Source: Motiliproteus sp. MSK22-1 (lineage in GTDB: Bacteria > Pseudomonadota > Gammaproteobacteria > Pseudomonadales > Balneatricaceae). Taken from it: a stretch of DNA of 64,000 bases. How positions within the stretch are numbered: the first letter of the stretch is position 1; every line of letters begins with the position of its first letter. Below the pieces are notes generated by a model. It made no database searches and was not told where the DNA came from. It saw nothing but the letters and a program-made list of their open reading frames with translations. The stretch spans positions 1-64,000 of the forward strand of contig NZ_MIEQ01000035.1 of the NCBI RefSeq assembly GCF_001968815.1, given 5' to 3'. Shown one piece after another: positions 23,444-32,415 of this stretch. Made by a program: the position numbers and the translations under genes.

Positions 23444-25543
23444 CTAATTATTGCTTGCCTGGAGAGTTTTCGGGTTAAGAAAATCCAGTAACACCTGACC
23501 ACTTTCCTTAAGGAGAGCGTCTTTTTCAGGATCAGTATTATGCTGGTTTTCTGCAAGCTGCTCCAATTCCGCATAAGATTCTATGGGTGGCTGATTCTTA
23601 GCATGTCGACGACGATTTTCCAAATCCAAACGCCATTGCTGGTCTCTTTCCCGGCGTTGTTTCAACGCAACTTCATTAAGGAGCAGGTCGTTCTCCTGCC
23701 GACGCTGCTTCATATAGTCAATCTGTTCAAACATCGCCAGGAAATCGGGTTCGTCTTCAATGCGCTGCTGATGGGCTATATCCAAAGATGTGAGTAAGTG
23801 ATTGAAATCAGGAAAGTTCAGGTGAGGCAGAGGTTTCACCTGATCCCAGGGTAAAGCGCCCTTGGCGTTGCTTTCACCTATTTCATCCGGATCATAGAGA
23901 GAGGGTTGGGTGATATGGGGCATTACTCCCTTATTTTGTGTGCTGTCGCCAGATATTCGATAGAATTTGGCGCGAGTCAGTTTTAGCTGTCCTGCATTCA
24001 ATGGGTGCATGACCTGAACCGTTCCTTTGCCAAAGGTCTGACTACCAACCAGGATCCCTCGGTTGTAGTCCTTTATGGCGCCTGCGAAAATTTCTGAAGC
24101 TGAAGCACTGAGTCGATTAACCATGACGGCTAAAGGAATTTCATAGTGTTTCGGGTCCTGATCAAATTCAACTCTGACCTGTCCCCAGGAATCTTTGATT
24201 TGCACAACCGGGCCTTGAGGTATGAACAGACCGGCAAGGTCCACGGCCTCTCGAAGTGAGCCTCCACCATTGTTACGAAGATCGACAATAAGTCCCTCAA
24301 TGTCTTCTTCCATCAGTTCCTGTAGTAACCGCTCAACATCTCGAGTGGTGCTTCTGTAGTTGGGGTCACCGTCTCTCAGCGCATTGAAATCAATATAGAA
24401 TGTGGGGATGCTAATCAAACCCAGCTTGTGAGTTTTCCCATTGCGTTCGATTTCCAGTACTTTTTTCTGTGCAGCCTGTTCTTCCAGTTTTACTTTGTTA
24501 CGTACAATCACTACTTCTTTAGTGAGCTTGTCATCGCTGCCTGCTGGAATAATCTGTAGCCGCACGGTGCTGCCTTTTGGACCACGGATCAGGTCTACGA
24601 CTTCATCCAGGCGCCAGCCTACGACATCAACCATCTCTTCATTTTCATCCTGTCCAACACCGACAACCAGATCCCCCGGGCCTATTTGGCCTGTTTTGTC
24701 TGCGGGACCTGCCGGTATCAAGCGAACGATCTTGGTATTTTCATATTCAGTTTGTAGTACTGCGCCAATACCTTCTAGCGACAAGCGCATGTCAATGTCG
24801 AAGTTTTCTGATCGGCGAGGTGAGAAATACTGTGTATGGGGTCCATAAAGGCTGGCCAGAGCGTTTGCGTAAGATTGAAATACATCGTCGCTATTGACCT
24901 GATTCAATCGGTTAATCTGATTCTGGTAGCGCTTTCGTAATAACTTTTCGGTGTCGCTGGTGTTTTTGTCTGAAAGTCTGAAATTCAGGACTGTGCTTTT
25001 CAGACGCTTACGCCAAAGGTCATCCAGTTGAGATCTGTTGGTTGACCAGGGAGCTTCAGAGCGATCTGCTTCCAGTTGTTCATTGAGCTCGAAATCAAGA
25101 TCGTCAAGTCCTGCTTCTATTCGCGTTAACAGATACTCCAGGCGTTCTTTGGTTCTTTGCTGGTATCGGTGAAAAACCTTGAAGGCAAAGTCCAGGTCGG
25201 ACTGGGCGATTCCGTCATCAAGTTTGTATCGATGACTCTCAAACTCTTCTATGTCGGAGGCAAGGAAATAAAGTTTATTTTTGTCCAGTCTTTCAAGATA
25301 AGCATCAAATAGTTGGGAGGAGAATTGGTCGTCAACAATAAGTTTACGGTAATGCCCTAATCGTAAGGTTTTAGCCAGGCTGCGTAAGGTTTTCGTATGC
25401 GTGGCTTCTGGTTCCAGCTTAGACAGAGGGAGATCAGTGGAAGCCAGTAAGTTAGGTGAACAGATCGCTAATAGCGAGACAGTCAGGGTGACACTTTTAA
25501 TCAATTTGATTGGCAGCATAGGCATTAGTACTTCGCGCTTCAT
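23444..25543 (-). CDS. prc: Periplasmic C-terminal processing protease
   Basis: A 699-residue S41 peptidase of the Prc/Tsp type. It carries a signal peptide (hydrophobic stretch ~12-28, cleavage near LLAST), an N-terminal helical platform, a PDZ domain (~245-335, LEGIGAVLQTEYENTKIV), and the protease domain with RLSASASEIFAGA (catalytic Ser within 479-483) and GSQTFGKGTVQ (catalytic Lys506). A C-terminal DUF3340 region follows. It degrades or trims periplasmic proteins and controls peptidoglycan hydrolases with NlpI. The true start may be an internal Met (residue 7 or 9), which gives a more typical leader. Confidence 0.95.
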   Translation of the reverse strand: MKREVLMPMLPIKLIKSVTLTVSLLAICSPNLLASTDLPLSKLEPEATHTKTLRSLAKTLRLGHYRKLIVDDQFSSQLFDAYLERLDKNKLYFLASDIEEFESHRYKLDDGIAQSDLDFAFKVFHRYQQRTKERLEYLLTRIEAGLDDLDFELNEQLEADRSEAPWSTNRSQLDDLWRKRLKSTVLNFRLSDKNTSDTEKLLRKRYQNQINRLNQVNSDDVFQSYANALASLYGPHTQYFSPRRSENFDIDMRLSLEGIGAVLQTEYENTKIVRLIPAGPADKTGQIGPGDLVVGVGQDENEEMVDVVGWRLDEVVDLIRGPKGSTVRLQIIPAGSDDKLTKEVVIVRNKVKLEEQAAQKKVLEIERNGKTHKLGLISIPTFYIDFNALRDGDPNYRSTTRDVERLLQELMEEDIEGLIVDLRNNGGGSLREAVDLAGLFIPQGPVVQIKDSWGQVRVEFDQDPKHYEIPLAVMVNRLSASASEIFAGAIKDYNRGILVGSQTFGKGTVQVMHPLNAGQLKLTRAKFYRISGDSTQNKGVMPHITQPSLYDPDEIGESNAKGALPWDQVKPLPHLNFPDFNHLLTSLDIAHQQRIEDEPDFLAMFEQIDYMKQRRQENDLLLNEVALKQRRERDQQWRLDLENRRRHAKNQPPIESYAELEQLAENQHNTDPEKDALLKESGQVLLDFLNPKTLQASNN

Positions 25544-25828
25544 TTATCGAGTCAACGTCCATCAGACAAGTATATGGATATATCAGTTCCATTGAGAAGC
25601 CAATGTTGGCCTTATCTCATAATGCATTAGTATAGCTGTAAGGTTATTATTTGTATGCCTTTGAATTTGATGTTCTATTGGTGAGTTTTCGGCCTTAATA
25701 TATTTGTGTGGCTATATGCTGGATCCCTGTCTCTTATAAAAGGAAGGTATCGGATGGGATGGTACAGCTGGAGTCAGTTGGTACTTGGTCCAGATGGTGC
25801 TTGAGTGTGATTGGATCTGGAAGCCTGA

Positions 25829-25870
25829 TTTGCATGGTCGGCCTGTTTATTTGCAGAGTCGGCCTGTTTA
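25829..25870. repeat. 21-bp imperfect tandem duplication
   Basis: Two adjacent 21-bp copies (25829-25849 and 25850-25870) agree at 19 of 21 positions and share the core GTCGGCCTGTTTA. They lie just upstream of the FKBP lipoprotein start. Confidence 0.8.
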
Positions 25871-25887
25871 AACGTGGAGTGTTTTTT

Positions 25888-26418
25888 TTGATTGCTTACT
25901 TTGGGAAAAAAATAGACCGGGTCCGTGGCCCTGTTGTGGGTGTACTGCTGTTCCTTTCGGGGTTGCTAATACAGGGCTGTAGTTTCGATCTGGATGATCG
26001 TCTGGAAAAGCTTCGATTGGAAGCTGCAGCTAATGATAAGGCTGGTCAGGCTTTTCTGAAAAGCAACCTGATGAAAGATGGGGTTCATCGTACAGAGAGT
26101 GGATTGCAGTATAAGATTTTGAAGGAGGGTGGCGGTAATAAGCCTGGAGCCGATGACGTTGTTAAAGTTCATTACCGAGGGACTTTAATAGATGGGACCC
26201 AATTTGATAGCTCCTATGATCGGGGCGAAGCTGCTGTTTTTCCGGTTAGCCGATTGATTCCTGGTTGGACTGAAGCGTTGCAGCTGATGAAGGAAGGCAG
26301 TTACTGGCAGCTGTATATACCCGCTTCACTCGCTTATGGTAAGAAAAGTCCATCGACGGCGATTCCTACCAACTCTACTTTGATCTTTGAACTTGAATTG
26401 ATTTCCATCGAACAGTGA
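25888..26418 (+). CDS. FKBP-type peptidyl-prolyl isomerase, predicted lipoprotein
   Basis: About 177 residues. The start is taken as TTG 25888, 8 nt after GGAG. This gives a lipoprotein leader ending LSGLLIQGC with the lipidated Cys at about residue 30. The frame is open further upstream to 25708, but that part crosses a 21-bp duplication and is unlikely to be coding. The C-terminal FKBP domain (~85-175) has VKVHYRGTLIDGTQFDSSYDRG and SRLIPGWTEALQLMKEGSYWQLYIP, the conserved active-site layout with Tyr, Asp, Phe and Trp. It assists folding in the periplasm, anchored to a membrane. Confidence 0.85.
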   Translation: MIAYFGKKIDRVRGPVVGVLLFLSGLLIQGCSFDLDDRLEKLRLEAAANDKAGQAFLKSNLMKDGVHRTESGLQYKILKEGGGNKPGADDVVKVHYRGTLIDGTQFDSSYDRGEAAVFPVSRLIPGWTEALQLMKEGSYWQLYIPASLAYGKKSPSTAIPTNSTLIFELELISIEQ

Positions 26419-26552
26419 TTTGTTGTTTGTCCGGACCTGCCTCGTATTTCTCCCGAGATGAAAGTCAGCGCTCCAAGGGACTTGTTCGCAGGTTCCCTAA
26501 GGAATACTCTTATCGGTACGTTATTTATAAAGCTGTTGCTAGGAACATGTAG

Positions 26553-27839
26553 ATGTCTATCTCGACTTTTAATCAACAATTGCTGGATTACCTAAGCTTG
26601 TCACCAACACCATTCCATGCTGTTGAAACGATGAAGCATCAGCTGTGTGAAGCCGGCTTCAGAGTTCTGAATGAGCGTGAGGCCTGGTCATTAGAACAAG
26701 GCGGGTGTTACCTGGTTACGCGTAATGATTCTGCGTTAATCGCTTTTGTGATGCCTGGCAATGAGCAGATGATCGACCAGGGATTCAGGATGGTTGGTGC
26801 TCATACGGATAGCCCTTGTTTGAAAGTAAAACCAAATCCTGAGCTGAATCGTGATGGCTATTTTCAGTTGGGTGTTGAAGTTTATGGTGGTGCACTGCTA
26901 AATCCCTGGTTTGACCGGGACTTGTCGTTGGCTGGTCGAGTGAACTATGTTGATGACAGTGGTGAGCTTGCTCAGGGGCTGATTGATTATCAGGACCCTA
27001 TCGCCGTTATTCCGAGTCTGGCGATACATCTGGATCGTGAGGCCAATGAAAGTCGTAGCATCAATGCCCAGAAACACTTACCGGTTATTTTGTTCCAGAG
27101 TGAAAATCAACAAACTGATTTCAGAACCCTGTTGCTGGATCAATTGAAGAGACAAGGCATTGAGGCTGCAAAAGTACTGGATTACGAACTGCTGTTCTAT
27201 GATACTCAGGCCCCGGCGATGATCGGTTTAAATCAGGATTTTCTTGCCTCAGCACGCCTGGATAATTTACTCAGCTGCTTTGTCGGATTAAAGAGCCTTT
27301 TGGATTCAGACCGAAGCCGTGGTGCCATACTGGTTTGCAATGATCATGAAGAAGTCGGTAGTGTCTCGGCGGCTGGTGCTGACGGTCCTTTCCTGCAATC
27401 TATTATAGAGCGGATTGCTCCTGATGTGGAATTAAGGAATCGAATGCTGGCCAGCTCCATGATGATTTCTGCGGACAATGCTCATGGTATACACCCCAAC
27501 TATGCCGATAAGCATGATAGCAATCATGGACCCAAACTGAATGCAGGGCCTGTAATCAAGATAAATGCCAATCAACGTTACGCTACAAATAGTGAAACCA
27601 GTGCGGTGTTTCGATTCTTGGCGGAACAGGAAGAAGTGCAGGTACAGGCCTTTACCGTTCGTTCTGATATGGGATGCGGCAGTACTATCGGCCCGATGAC
27701 TGCTGCGAAGATAGGGGTACCTACTCTGGATGTTGGTGTGCCTACATTTGCTATGCATTCTGTTCGGGAGTTAGCTGGTCGGGATGATTCCGAGAGCCTT
27801 TATCGAGTACTGAAGCGTTTTTACAGTGATCAGGCCTGA
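26553..27839 (+). CDS. apeB: M18 family aminopeptidase
   Basis: A 428-residue metallo-aminopeptidase, matching the length of M18 enzymes. Metal-ligand motifs: [14 protein letters not shown] (His, ~81-94), ARLDNLLSC (Asp, ~229-237), CNDHEEVGS (Glu/Glu, ~258-266), [12 protein letters not shown] (Asp, ~307-318) and the C-terminal [12 protein letters not shown] (His). It removes acidic N-terminal residues from peptides in the cytoplasm. TAGGAACATGTAG precedes the start. Confidence 0.95.
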   Translation: MSISTFNQQLLDYLSLSPTPFHAVETMKHQLCEAGFRVLNEREAWSLEQGGCYLVTRNDSALIAFVMPGNEQMIDQGFRMVGAHTDSPCLKVKPNPELNRDGYFQLGVEVYGGALLNPWFDRDLSLAGRVNYVDDSGELAQGLIDYQDPIAVIPSLAIHLDREANESRSINAQKHLPVILFQSENQQTDFRTLLLDQLKRQGIEAAKVLDYELLFYDTQAPAMIGLNQDFLASARLDNLLSCFVGLKSLLDSDRSRGAILVCNDHEEVGSVSAAGADGPFLQSIIERIAPDVELRNRMLASSMMISADNAHGIHPNYADKHDSNHGPKLNAGPVIKINANQRYATNSETSAVFRFLAEQEEVQVQAFTVRSDMGCGSTIGPMTAAKIGVPTLDVGVPTFAMHSVRELAGRDDSESLYRVLKRFYSDQA

Positions 27840-27961
27840 GGTGTTGATTCAATCTTTAGGGATGTTCACTAGCTTTTAACTATAGGCGTATTTACTGGTT
27901 GTAGATATGCCGTCCTGTTACAGAAACAGATATGCTTGACTGAGTCATTAACAGTTGCCAT

Positions 27962-28246
27962 TCAGTTGCTTAGCCAGTGAATGGTCATGACTATAAACAG
28001 CAGGTAAGCGACAAAGCTTGACGGAACGACCTTCTCAGCAAGAGGGTCGCTTTTATCTTTAAGCTGCGCTGCGACAATTAATGCTCCGGAAACCAAGGCC
28101 ATTAATCCAAGGGCGAACAAATAGCCATCAAGGGATTTTTCCTGAGGGTACATCCCTAACAAGGTGCTCAGGGCTGCGACTATGGCTATGACCAGAGAAA
28201 GTCTGCCAAACCATCGAATCCATCTACTACTTAACTGCATGATCAT
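27962..28246 (-). CDS. Small three-helix membrane protein
   Basis: A 94-residue protein with three hydrophobic segments (about 12-32, 43-62 and 74-92) separated by short charged loops (QLKDKSDPLAEK). It resembles the inner-membrane YiaA/YiaB-like topology, but no family is assigned. It precedes the DUF188 gene in the opposite sense of reading order (minus strand, downstream of it). Function unknown. Confidence 0.65.
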   Translation of the reverse strand: MIMQLSSRWIRWFGRLSLVIAIVAALSTLLGMYPQEKSLDGYLFALGLMALVSGALIVAAQLKDKSDPLAEKVVPSSFVAYLLFIVMTIHWLSN

Positions 28247-28321
28247 TGTCTTTCATTACCCTGATATTCCAGAGACGTTAGTTTTGCCCCGGTGTTATCT
28301 TATAATTGAAGATTAACAAAG

Positions 28322-28774
28322 TTATTGCTTTGCCGTTCGTGCTAAATACTGGTCCAGTTGATTGGCAAAAGCCTGACGATCTGCGTGACTGAATGAGGAC
28401 GGGCCTCCCGTTTCAACCCCGCTGCTTCTAAGGGTTTCCATAAAATCTCTCATATTCAGTCGTTGGCGTATGTTTTCAACGGTGTAAAACTCGCCCCTGG
28501 GGTTGAGTGCATTAGCCCCTTTATCGATAATTTCTGAGGCTAAAGGGATGTCTGCGGTGATGACCAGGTCGCCTTCGTTGCACTGCTGGACGATATGGTT
28601 ATCAGCGACATCAAACCCGGGGGGGACACGAACAGAGCTTATAAACTGTGAAGGTGGTGTCTGGAGAGTCTGATTTGCCACAAGTACCAGTTCAATTTGC
28701 ACTCGCTCGGCAGCGCGATACAAAATTTCTTTGATGACCTTTGGGCAGGCGTCGGCGTCGACCCAGATTTTCAT
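28322..28774 (-). CDS. yaiI: YaiI/YqxD family protein (DUF188)
   Basis: A 150-residue protein beginning [18 protein letters not shown], the DUF188 signature, with [17 protein letters not shown] and the NPRGEFYT segment in the middle. The fold belongs to the PIN-like/NYN superfamily, with Asp residues (VDADACP and TADIPL) in the place of nuclease metal ligands. Biological role unknown. Length is the usual ~150. Confidence 0.93.
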   Translation of the reverse strand: MKIWVDADACPKVIKEILYRAAERVQIELVLVANQTLQTPPSQFISSVRVPPGFDVADNHIVQQCNEGDLVITADIPLASEIIDKGANALNPRGEFYTVENIRQRLNMRDFMETLRSSGVETGGPSSFSHADRQAFANQLDQYLARTAKQ

Positions 28775-28923
28775 GATTGTTTCCTTAATCGCTCAATAAT
28801 AACTATGGGTAGTGAGTCCTGTACGTTGAGTACAATAGTTGACTGACGAAGCTACATCCATAATGGGCTTATTTGCAGGTTCTGCACAATAGTTTTTGTA
28901 GAAACAATAGGTTTGGCTGAATG

Positions 28924-30321
28924 TTATTGTTCGTAGCCTATAGGTAATTCGACTCGAAAGCAGCTTTCTTGACCTGGTATGCTGTTGAGATAAATAGATC
29001 CCTGATGAGCGGATACCACGGCGTTGACCAGGCACAGTCCCAATCCCATACCGGGTTCATTGCGGCTTTGGTCGGCGCGATACAGACGCTTGAAGACATG
29101 AGGCTGATCAGCCAGTGCGATACCTATGCCGTTATCTTGAACCTCTAATATTATCTGATCTTTTCTGCGTTTCAGGCAGACCGAGACCAAGCCACCGGGC
29201 GGGGTATATTTAATAGCATTATCCAGCAGGTTTCCCAGTACTTGCTGCATTCGCATGCTATCGGCAGTCAGTGAGCAATGGGCTTCTGTTTTCAGTGTTA
29301 AGTGGATTTTTTTTTCTTCAGCGACATAACGATACAGTTCCACTGTCTTATGAGCCAGTACGCCGAGATCTATAGGCTTCAGATGGAGTTTCAGTATGCC
29401 GCTTTCGGCTTCGGATATATCCATCAGGCTTTTTAACATGGACTCAATACGCTCGCTTTCCTCAGCGCAATCCATCAGAGCTTCCTTCAATCGGCTTTGT
29501 TCTGGCTGTGAAAGTGCTGACTCAAGGCTCAGGCGCATTCTGGCCAGTGGTGTACGCAGATCATGAGCGACGGAGTCCAGAGATTGTTGCATTCCATTAA
29601 TTAATCCTTCTATTTGAGCGAGCATGTTGTTAAATAACTGTGCCAGTTTACCCAGCTCTGATCGGGGATTACGTACCGTGACTCGTGCTTTTAAGTCCCG
29701 AGCGCGAAGGCTTTGTACTGTTTCAATCAGATCGTACACCGGGCGCAGAGCATGCCAGTTCATCCATGCAGTCAACATCAGACCCAGAATAAATAAGGGG
29801 ACCATGACCTGTAATACTAAACTGCGATATTGGCCTATCTGAATTTTGCGGGCGGCGACGGACTGTCCAATGCGAAGGCTGTTTCCAGACTGTAAATCAA
29901 CTTCTTTGAATAACAGTTGAATTTTGGAGTCTGCCAGTTGAGCCTGTTGCCATTCATCGTTCTCCTGCCGTTGGTCTGACTCTAAGATTTGATTCCAACC
30001 TGCTGGCTGGACTAGTAGCTGAGTCTGGCGTTCCCTGTCAATCAGTTCTACCCGCATGGCGCTTCGTTGGAAGTAGGGAGCGTCTCGCTCAATCACCAGT
30101 TCCAGTTTGTGTATTCCTGCCTGGACTTCTAGCCGTTGATAGCTTTCCAGAAAAGAGTTGATGAGCTGTTGATCTTTTTCAAGCTGGCTGCGGCTCAGTA
30201 AATAGTCAACCGTTATAAATAAAACTGAAGCACAGAGGAGAAATAACAGCGCAAATCTAAGAGTCAGATCAACTGCGGTATTGCGATGAAGTAAATCAGT
30301 CAGCTTTGAGAACATAGCCAA
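28924..30321 (-). CDS. Sensor histidine kinase
   Basis: A 465-residue inner-membrane kinase: TM1 ~22-42, a periplasmic sensor domain of about 125 residues, TM2 ~168-188, HAMP ~188-240, HisKA with phospho-acceptor His253 in SVAHDLRTPLARM, and HATPase_c with NLLDNAIKY (N box), VQDNGIGI (G1) and GMGLGLCLV (G2). The start codon overlaps the end of the response-regulator gene by 26 bp. Pairs with the upstream regulator. The divergent HbpS-like secreted protein may be an accessory or target. Confidence 0.94.
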   Translation of the reverse strand: MAMFSKLTDLLHRNTAVDLTLRFALLFLLCASVLFITVDYLLSRSQLEKDQQLINSFLESYQRLEVQAGIHKLELVIERDAPYFQRSAMRVELIDRERQTQLLVQPAGWNQILESDQRQENDEWQQAQLADSKIQLLFKEVDLQSGNSLRIGQSVAARKIQIGQYRSLVLQVMVPLFILGLMLTAWMNWHALRPVYDLIETVQSLRARDLKARVTVRNPRSELGKLAQLFNNMLAQIEGLINGMQQSLDSVAHDLRTPLARMRLSLESALSQPEQSRLKEALMDCAEESERIESMLKSLMDISEAESGILKLHLKPIDLGVLAHKTVELYRYVAEEKKIHLTLKTEAHCSLTADSMRMQQVLGNLLDNAIKYTPPGGLVSVCLKRRKDQIILEVQDNGIGIALADQPHVFKRLYRADQSRNEPGMGLGLCLVNAVVSAHQGSIYLNSIPGQESCFRVELPIGYEQ

Positions 30322-30997
30322 CGCCTCTTAACGTATGCAGCAACTTCATCCTGAAGCCCTTGTCGATTTTGCTGCGCAAGCGACACACCAGTACATCCAC
30401 TACATTGGTTTGAGGGTCAAAGTTAAACTCCCAGACATGTTCGAGAATGAGCGTTTTTGAGAGTACTCGACCCGGATGGCGTAACAGGTATTCCAGTAAC
30501 TGGAACTCGCGAGGTTGCAGGTGGATAGGCTGATTGTTTCGGGTAACTGTTTTTCGGTAGGGATCCAGTTCTAAATCGGCTAATTGCAGTTTTGTCAGGC
30601 GAGCATCACTGCCTGATAATAGTTGCGACCTTCGTAATAATGCCTGGGCCCTGGCTTGCAGTTCAGTAAAGGAGAATGGTTTGGTAAGGTAGTCATCACT
30701 CCCCGTTTCAAGACCTCTGACCCGATCTTCGACAGATCGCTTGGCGCTGAGAATTATAACCGGTGTAGACAAGCCACGGGCCCGCAATTCTTCTATGACC
30801 GATAGACCATCCTTGCCAGGCAGCATCACATCGATGATCAACAGGTCATAGTCACCCTCCAGCGCCATTGCCAAGCCATCATTGCCGTCAAACAGGGTAT
30901 CGATGACATCGCCGGATTCCTGGAACCCCTGGGCTATATAAGCAGAGATTTTTTGATCATCTTCTATCAGTAATAGTTTCATCGATGAAGCATCCAC
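30296..30997 (-). CDS. OmpR/PhoB-family response regulator
   Basis: A 233-residue regulator with receiver domain (acidic pocket IEDD, phospho-acceptor Asp56 in LLIIDVMLPGKDG, Lys of LTKPF) and winged-helix DNA-binding domain (~135-230, LQPREFQLLEYLLRHPGRVLS; ending LRGVGYVLK). ATG 30997 or the internal MKLLLIEDD start at 30982 could be used. It diverges from the HbpS-like gene. It probably binds in the 250-bp divergent region, where a perfect CAACATT-GT-AATGTTG dyad lies at 31101-31116. Confidence 0.95.
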   Translation of the reverse strand: MDASSMKLLLIEDDQKISAYIAQGFQESGDVIDTLFDGNDGLAMALEGDYDLLIIDVMLPGKDGLSVIEELRARGLSTPVIILSAKRSVEDRVRGLETGSDDYLTKPFSFTELQARAQALLRRSQLLSGSDARLTKLQLADLELDPYRKTVTRNNQPIHLQPREFQLLEYLLRHPGRVLSKTLILEHVWEFNFDPQTNVVDVLVCRLRSKIDKGFRMKLLHTLRGVGYVLKAD

Positions 30998-31100
30998 TTC
31001 TGTATCCTTTATTGGCTACAGAAGGTTTTTTGTAAGCGCAGATAATAAAACAACGTTAACACTGTCAGTACAGACTGGCACCTGATTACTCTGAACCTTT

Positions 31101-31116
31101 CAACATTGTAATGTTG
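31101..31116. promoter_or_regulatory. 16-bp dyad between the two-component genes and the HbpS-like gene
   Basis: CAACATT and AATGTTG are perfect 7-bp arms around GT. The position between divergent genes makes it a candidate operator. OmpR-type regulators more often bind direct repeats, so another factor is possible. Confidence 0.4.
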
Positions 31117-31249
31117 TCGCAATCTTCAGGTAATCCTCCTATTTATACAGTAGTTCCATCAGCTTGTATGGCTGTTTCTACTACAACTGAGTTTTTTGTT
31201 TTGCCTGATATCTCAGCAAACAAATGACCTGAAACAATGGAGATTATCT

Positions 31250-31738
31250 ATGAAATCTAATCTGATGGGTTTTACTACTGCTCTGGCATTGACTACTGCC
31301 ATGAGTGTCCAGGCCGCTGAATTACCTCAGCAAACTTTTCTGAATCTGGAAACTGCTCAGAAGTTAGCTAATGAAGCTCTGATCAACTGTCTTGAGGGTG
31401 GATATAACGTCAGTGTTGCGGTGGTGGATGCCGCAGGTCTGACCCGAGCGTTGATCAGGTCTGATAAGGCAGGACCTCACACTTTAGAAAGCAGTCGTAA
31501 GAAAGCATACACCGCTGCAAGCATGGGGCGTCCTACTGCTGACTTTGCGAATCTGATCAAAAAGATGCCAGAAGTTGCAGGGTTACGGGATATGGATCCA
31601 AATATCCTGATCTTGGGAGGAGGATTGCCTATTAAAGTAAATGATCAGAAAGTCGGTGGCATCGGGGTGGGTGGTGCTCCGGGTGGTCACCTGGACCAGG
31701 CTTGTGCCCAGGCTGCTATCGATAAAGTGTTGGGATAA
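31250..31738 (+). CDS. Exported HbpS/GlcG family (DUF336) protein
   Basis: About 162 residues starting at ATG 31250 behind GGAG. Signal peptide MKSNLMGFTTALALTTAMSVQAAE with cleavage after VQA. The mature domain carries the family core VSVAVVDAAGLTRALIRSDKAGPHT, SRKKAYTAASMGRPT and GGLPIKVNDQKVGGIGVGGA. HbpS of Streptomyces is a secreted heme-binding octamer that modulates the SenS-SenR two-component system; GlcG is a relative of unknown function. Here too it sits divergently beside a two-component system. Heme binding is inference. Confidence 0.85.
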   Translation: MKSNLMGFTTALALTTAMSVQAAELPQQTFLNLETAQKLANEALINCLEGGYNVSVAVVDAAGLTRALIRSDKAGPHTLESSRKKAYTAASMGRPTADFANLIKKMPEVAGLRDMDPNILILGGGLPIKVNDQKVGGIGVGGAPGGHLDQACAQAAIDKVLG

Positions 31739-31768
31739 ACCTGAGTTTTAGAGTTTAGTTGAAACAGA

Positions 31769-31793
31769 CGGGCTTTTATGGCCCGCTTTTTTT
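31769..31793 (+). terminator. Intrinsic terminator after the HbpS-like gene
   Basis: CGGGC (31769-31773), 7-nt loop, GCCCG (31781-31785), then CTTTTTTT. A short GC stem followed by seven T residues. Confidence 0.9.
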
Positions 31794-32175
31794 GAAACTG
31801 AGATTTCAGTCAAGGTTTTCAATGAATATAACCTGATGGTGTTTATTGTCAATTTTATCTTGAGTTGTAATATCGTTTAATCTCTTTGTATTAAGTTTTT
31901 GTGACTAAAATCATTCCTATCGCATTCATTGCTAATTTATAAAAAATACTCTCTCCTGGATTACAAATTTTTATATTGAATATGAAATATAGGGTTAAAT
32001 GTCAGATGGTGATCAATGTCATATTTGGGTGGTCAGTCATAATCTGTATTCTTATCATTTATAATCCTTATTTAACAATAAGATAAAGTTGGCGGTGACT
32101 TTTTTTTGTTAAAAATTTTCAACTTTCAGTCGTTACCGAAATCGCTTTTTCTGTCCGTAACATCGTTGTTTTTTC

Positions 32176-32189
32176 TTGATTTTATTCAA
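32176..32189. promoter_or_regulatory. Degenerate FNR/DNR-type box
   Basis: TTGAT-TTTA-TTCAA matches the TTGAT-N4-ATCAA consensus at nine of ten positions. It lies 25 bp upstream of a perfect box. Confidence 0.4.
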
Positions 32190-32200
32190 TAACTGCTAAC

Positions 32201-32214
32201 TTGATCAGGATCAA
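32201..32214. promoter_or_regulatory. Perfect FNR/DNR box, distal
   Basis: TTGATCAGGATCAA is an exact match to the FNR/ANR/DNR consensus, about 200 bp upstream of nirS. Its centre is 38 bp from the proximal box. Confidence 0.85.
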
Positions 32215-32238
32215 ATCAGTAAGAGCTTCAGGAACAAT

Positions 32239-32252
32239 TTGATACGGATCAA
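32239..32252. promoter_or_regulatory. Perfect FNR/DNR box, promoter-proximal
   Basis: TTGATACGGATCAA is an exact consensus match. A TAATAT -10 element lies at 32274-32279, giving a start near 32286. The box centre would be near -41, the classic class II activation position. Oxygen limitation and nitric oxide are therefore the expected signals for nirS. Confidence 0.85.
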
Positions 32253-32415
32253 TTCGTCTATTTCCTATAGGTTTAATATAAATTCCGGCTCATCAGATAA
32301 CCCTTCTGTTCATGGCTAGTGAACAACTGATGATTAGGAAAGACAATCGTGATTGGGCCATAGTTCTCGCCTTTTTTTAACTGGGTGATAAAAGTCCTGT
32401 AGGAGGTCACCATCC

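Noticed and set aside
25708-25887. N-terminal extension of the FKBP gene
   Set aside because: It crosses a 21-bp duplication and places the lipoprotein leader in the middle of the protein; TTG 25888 with GGAG is better.
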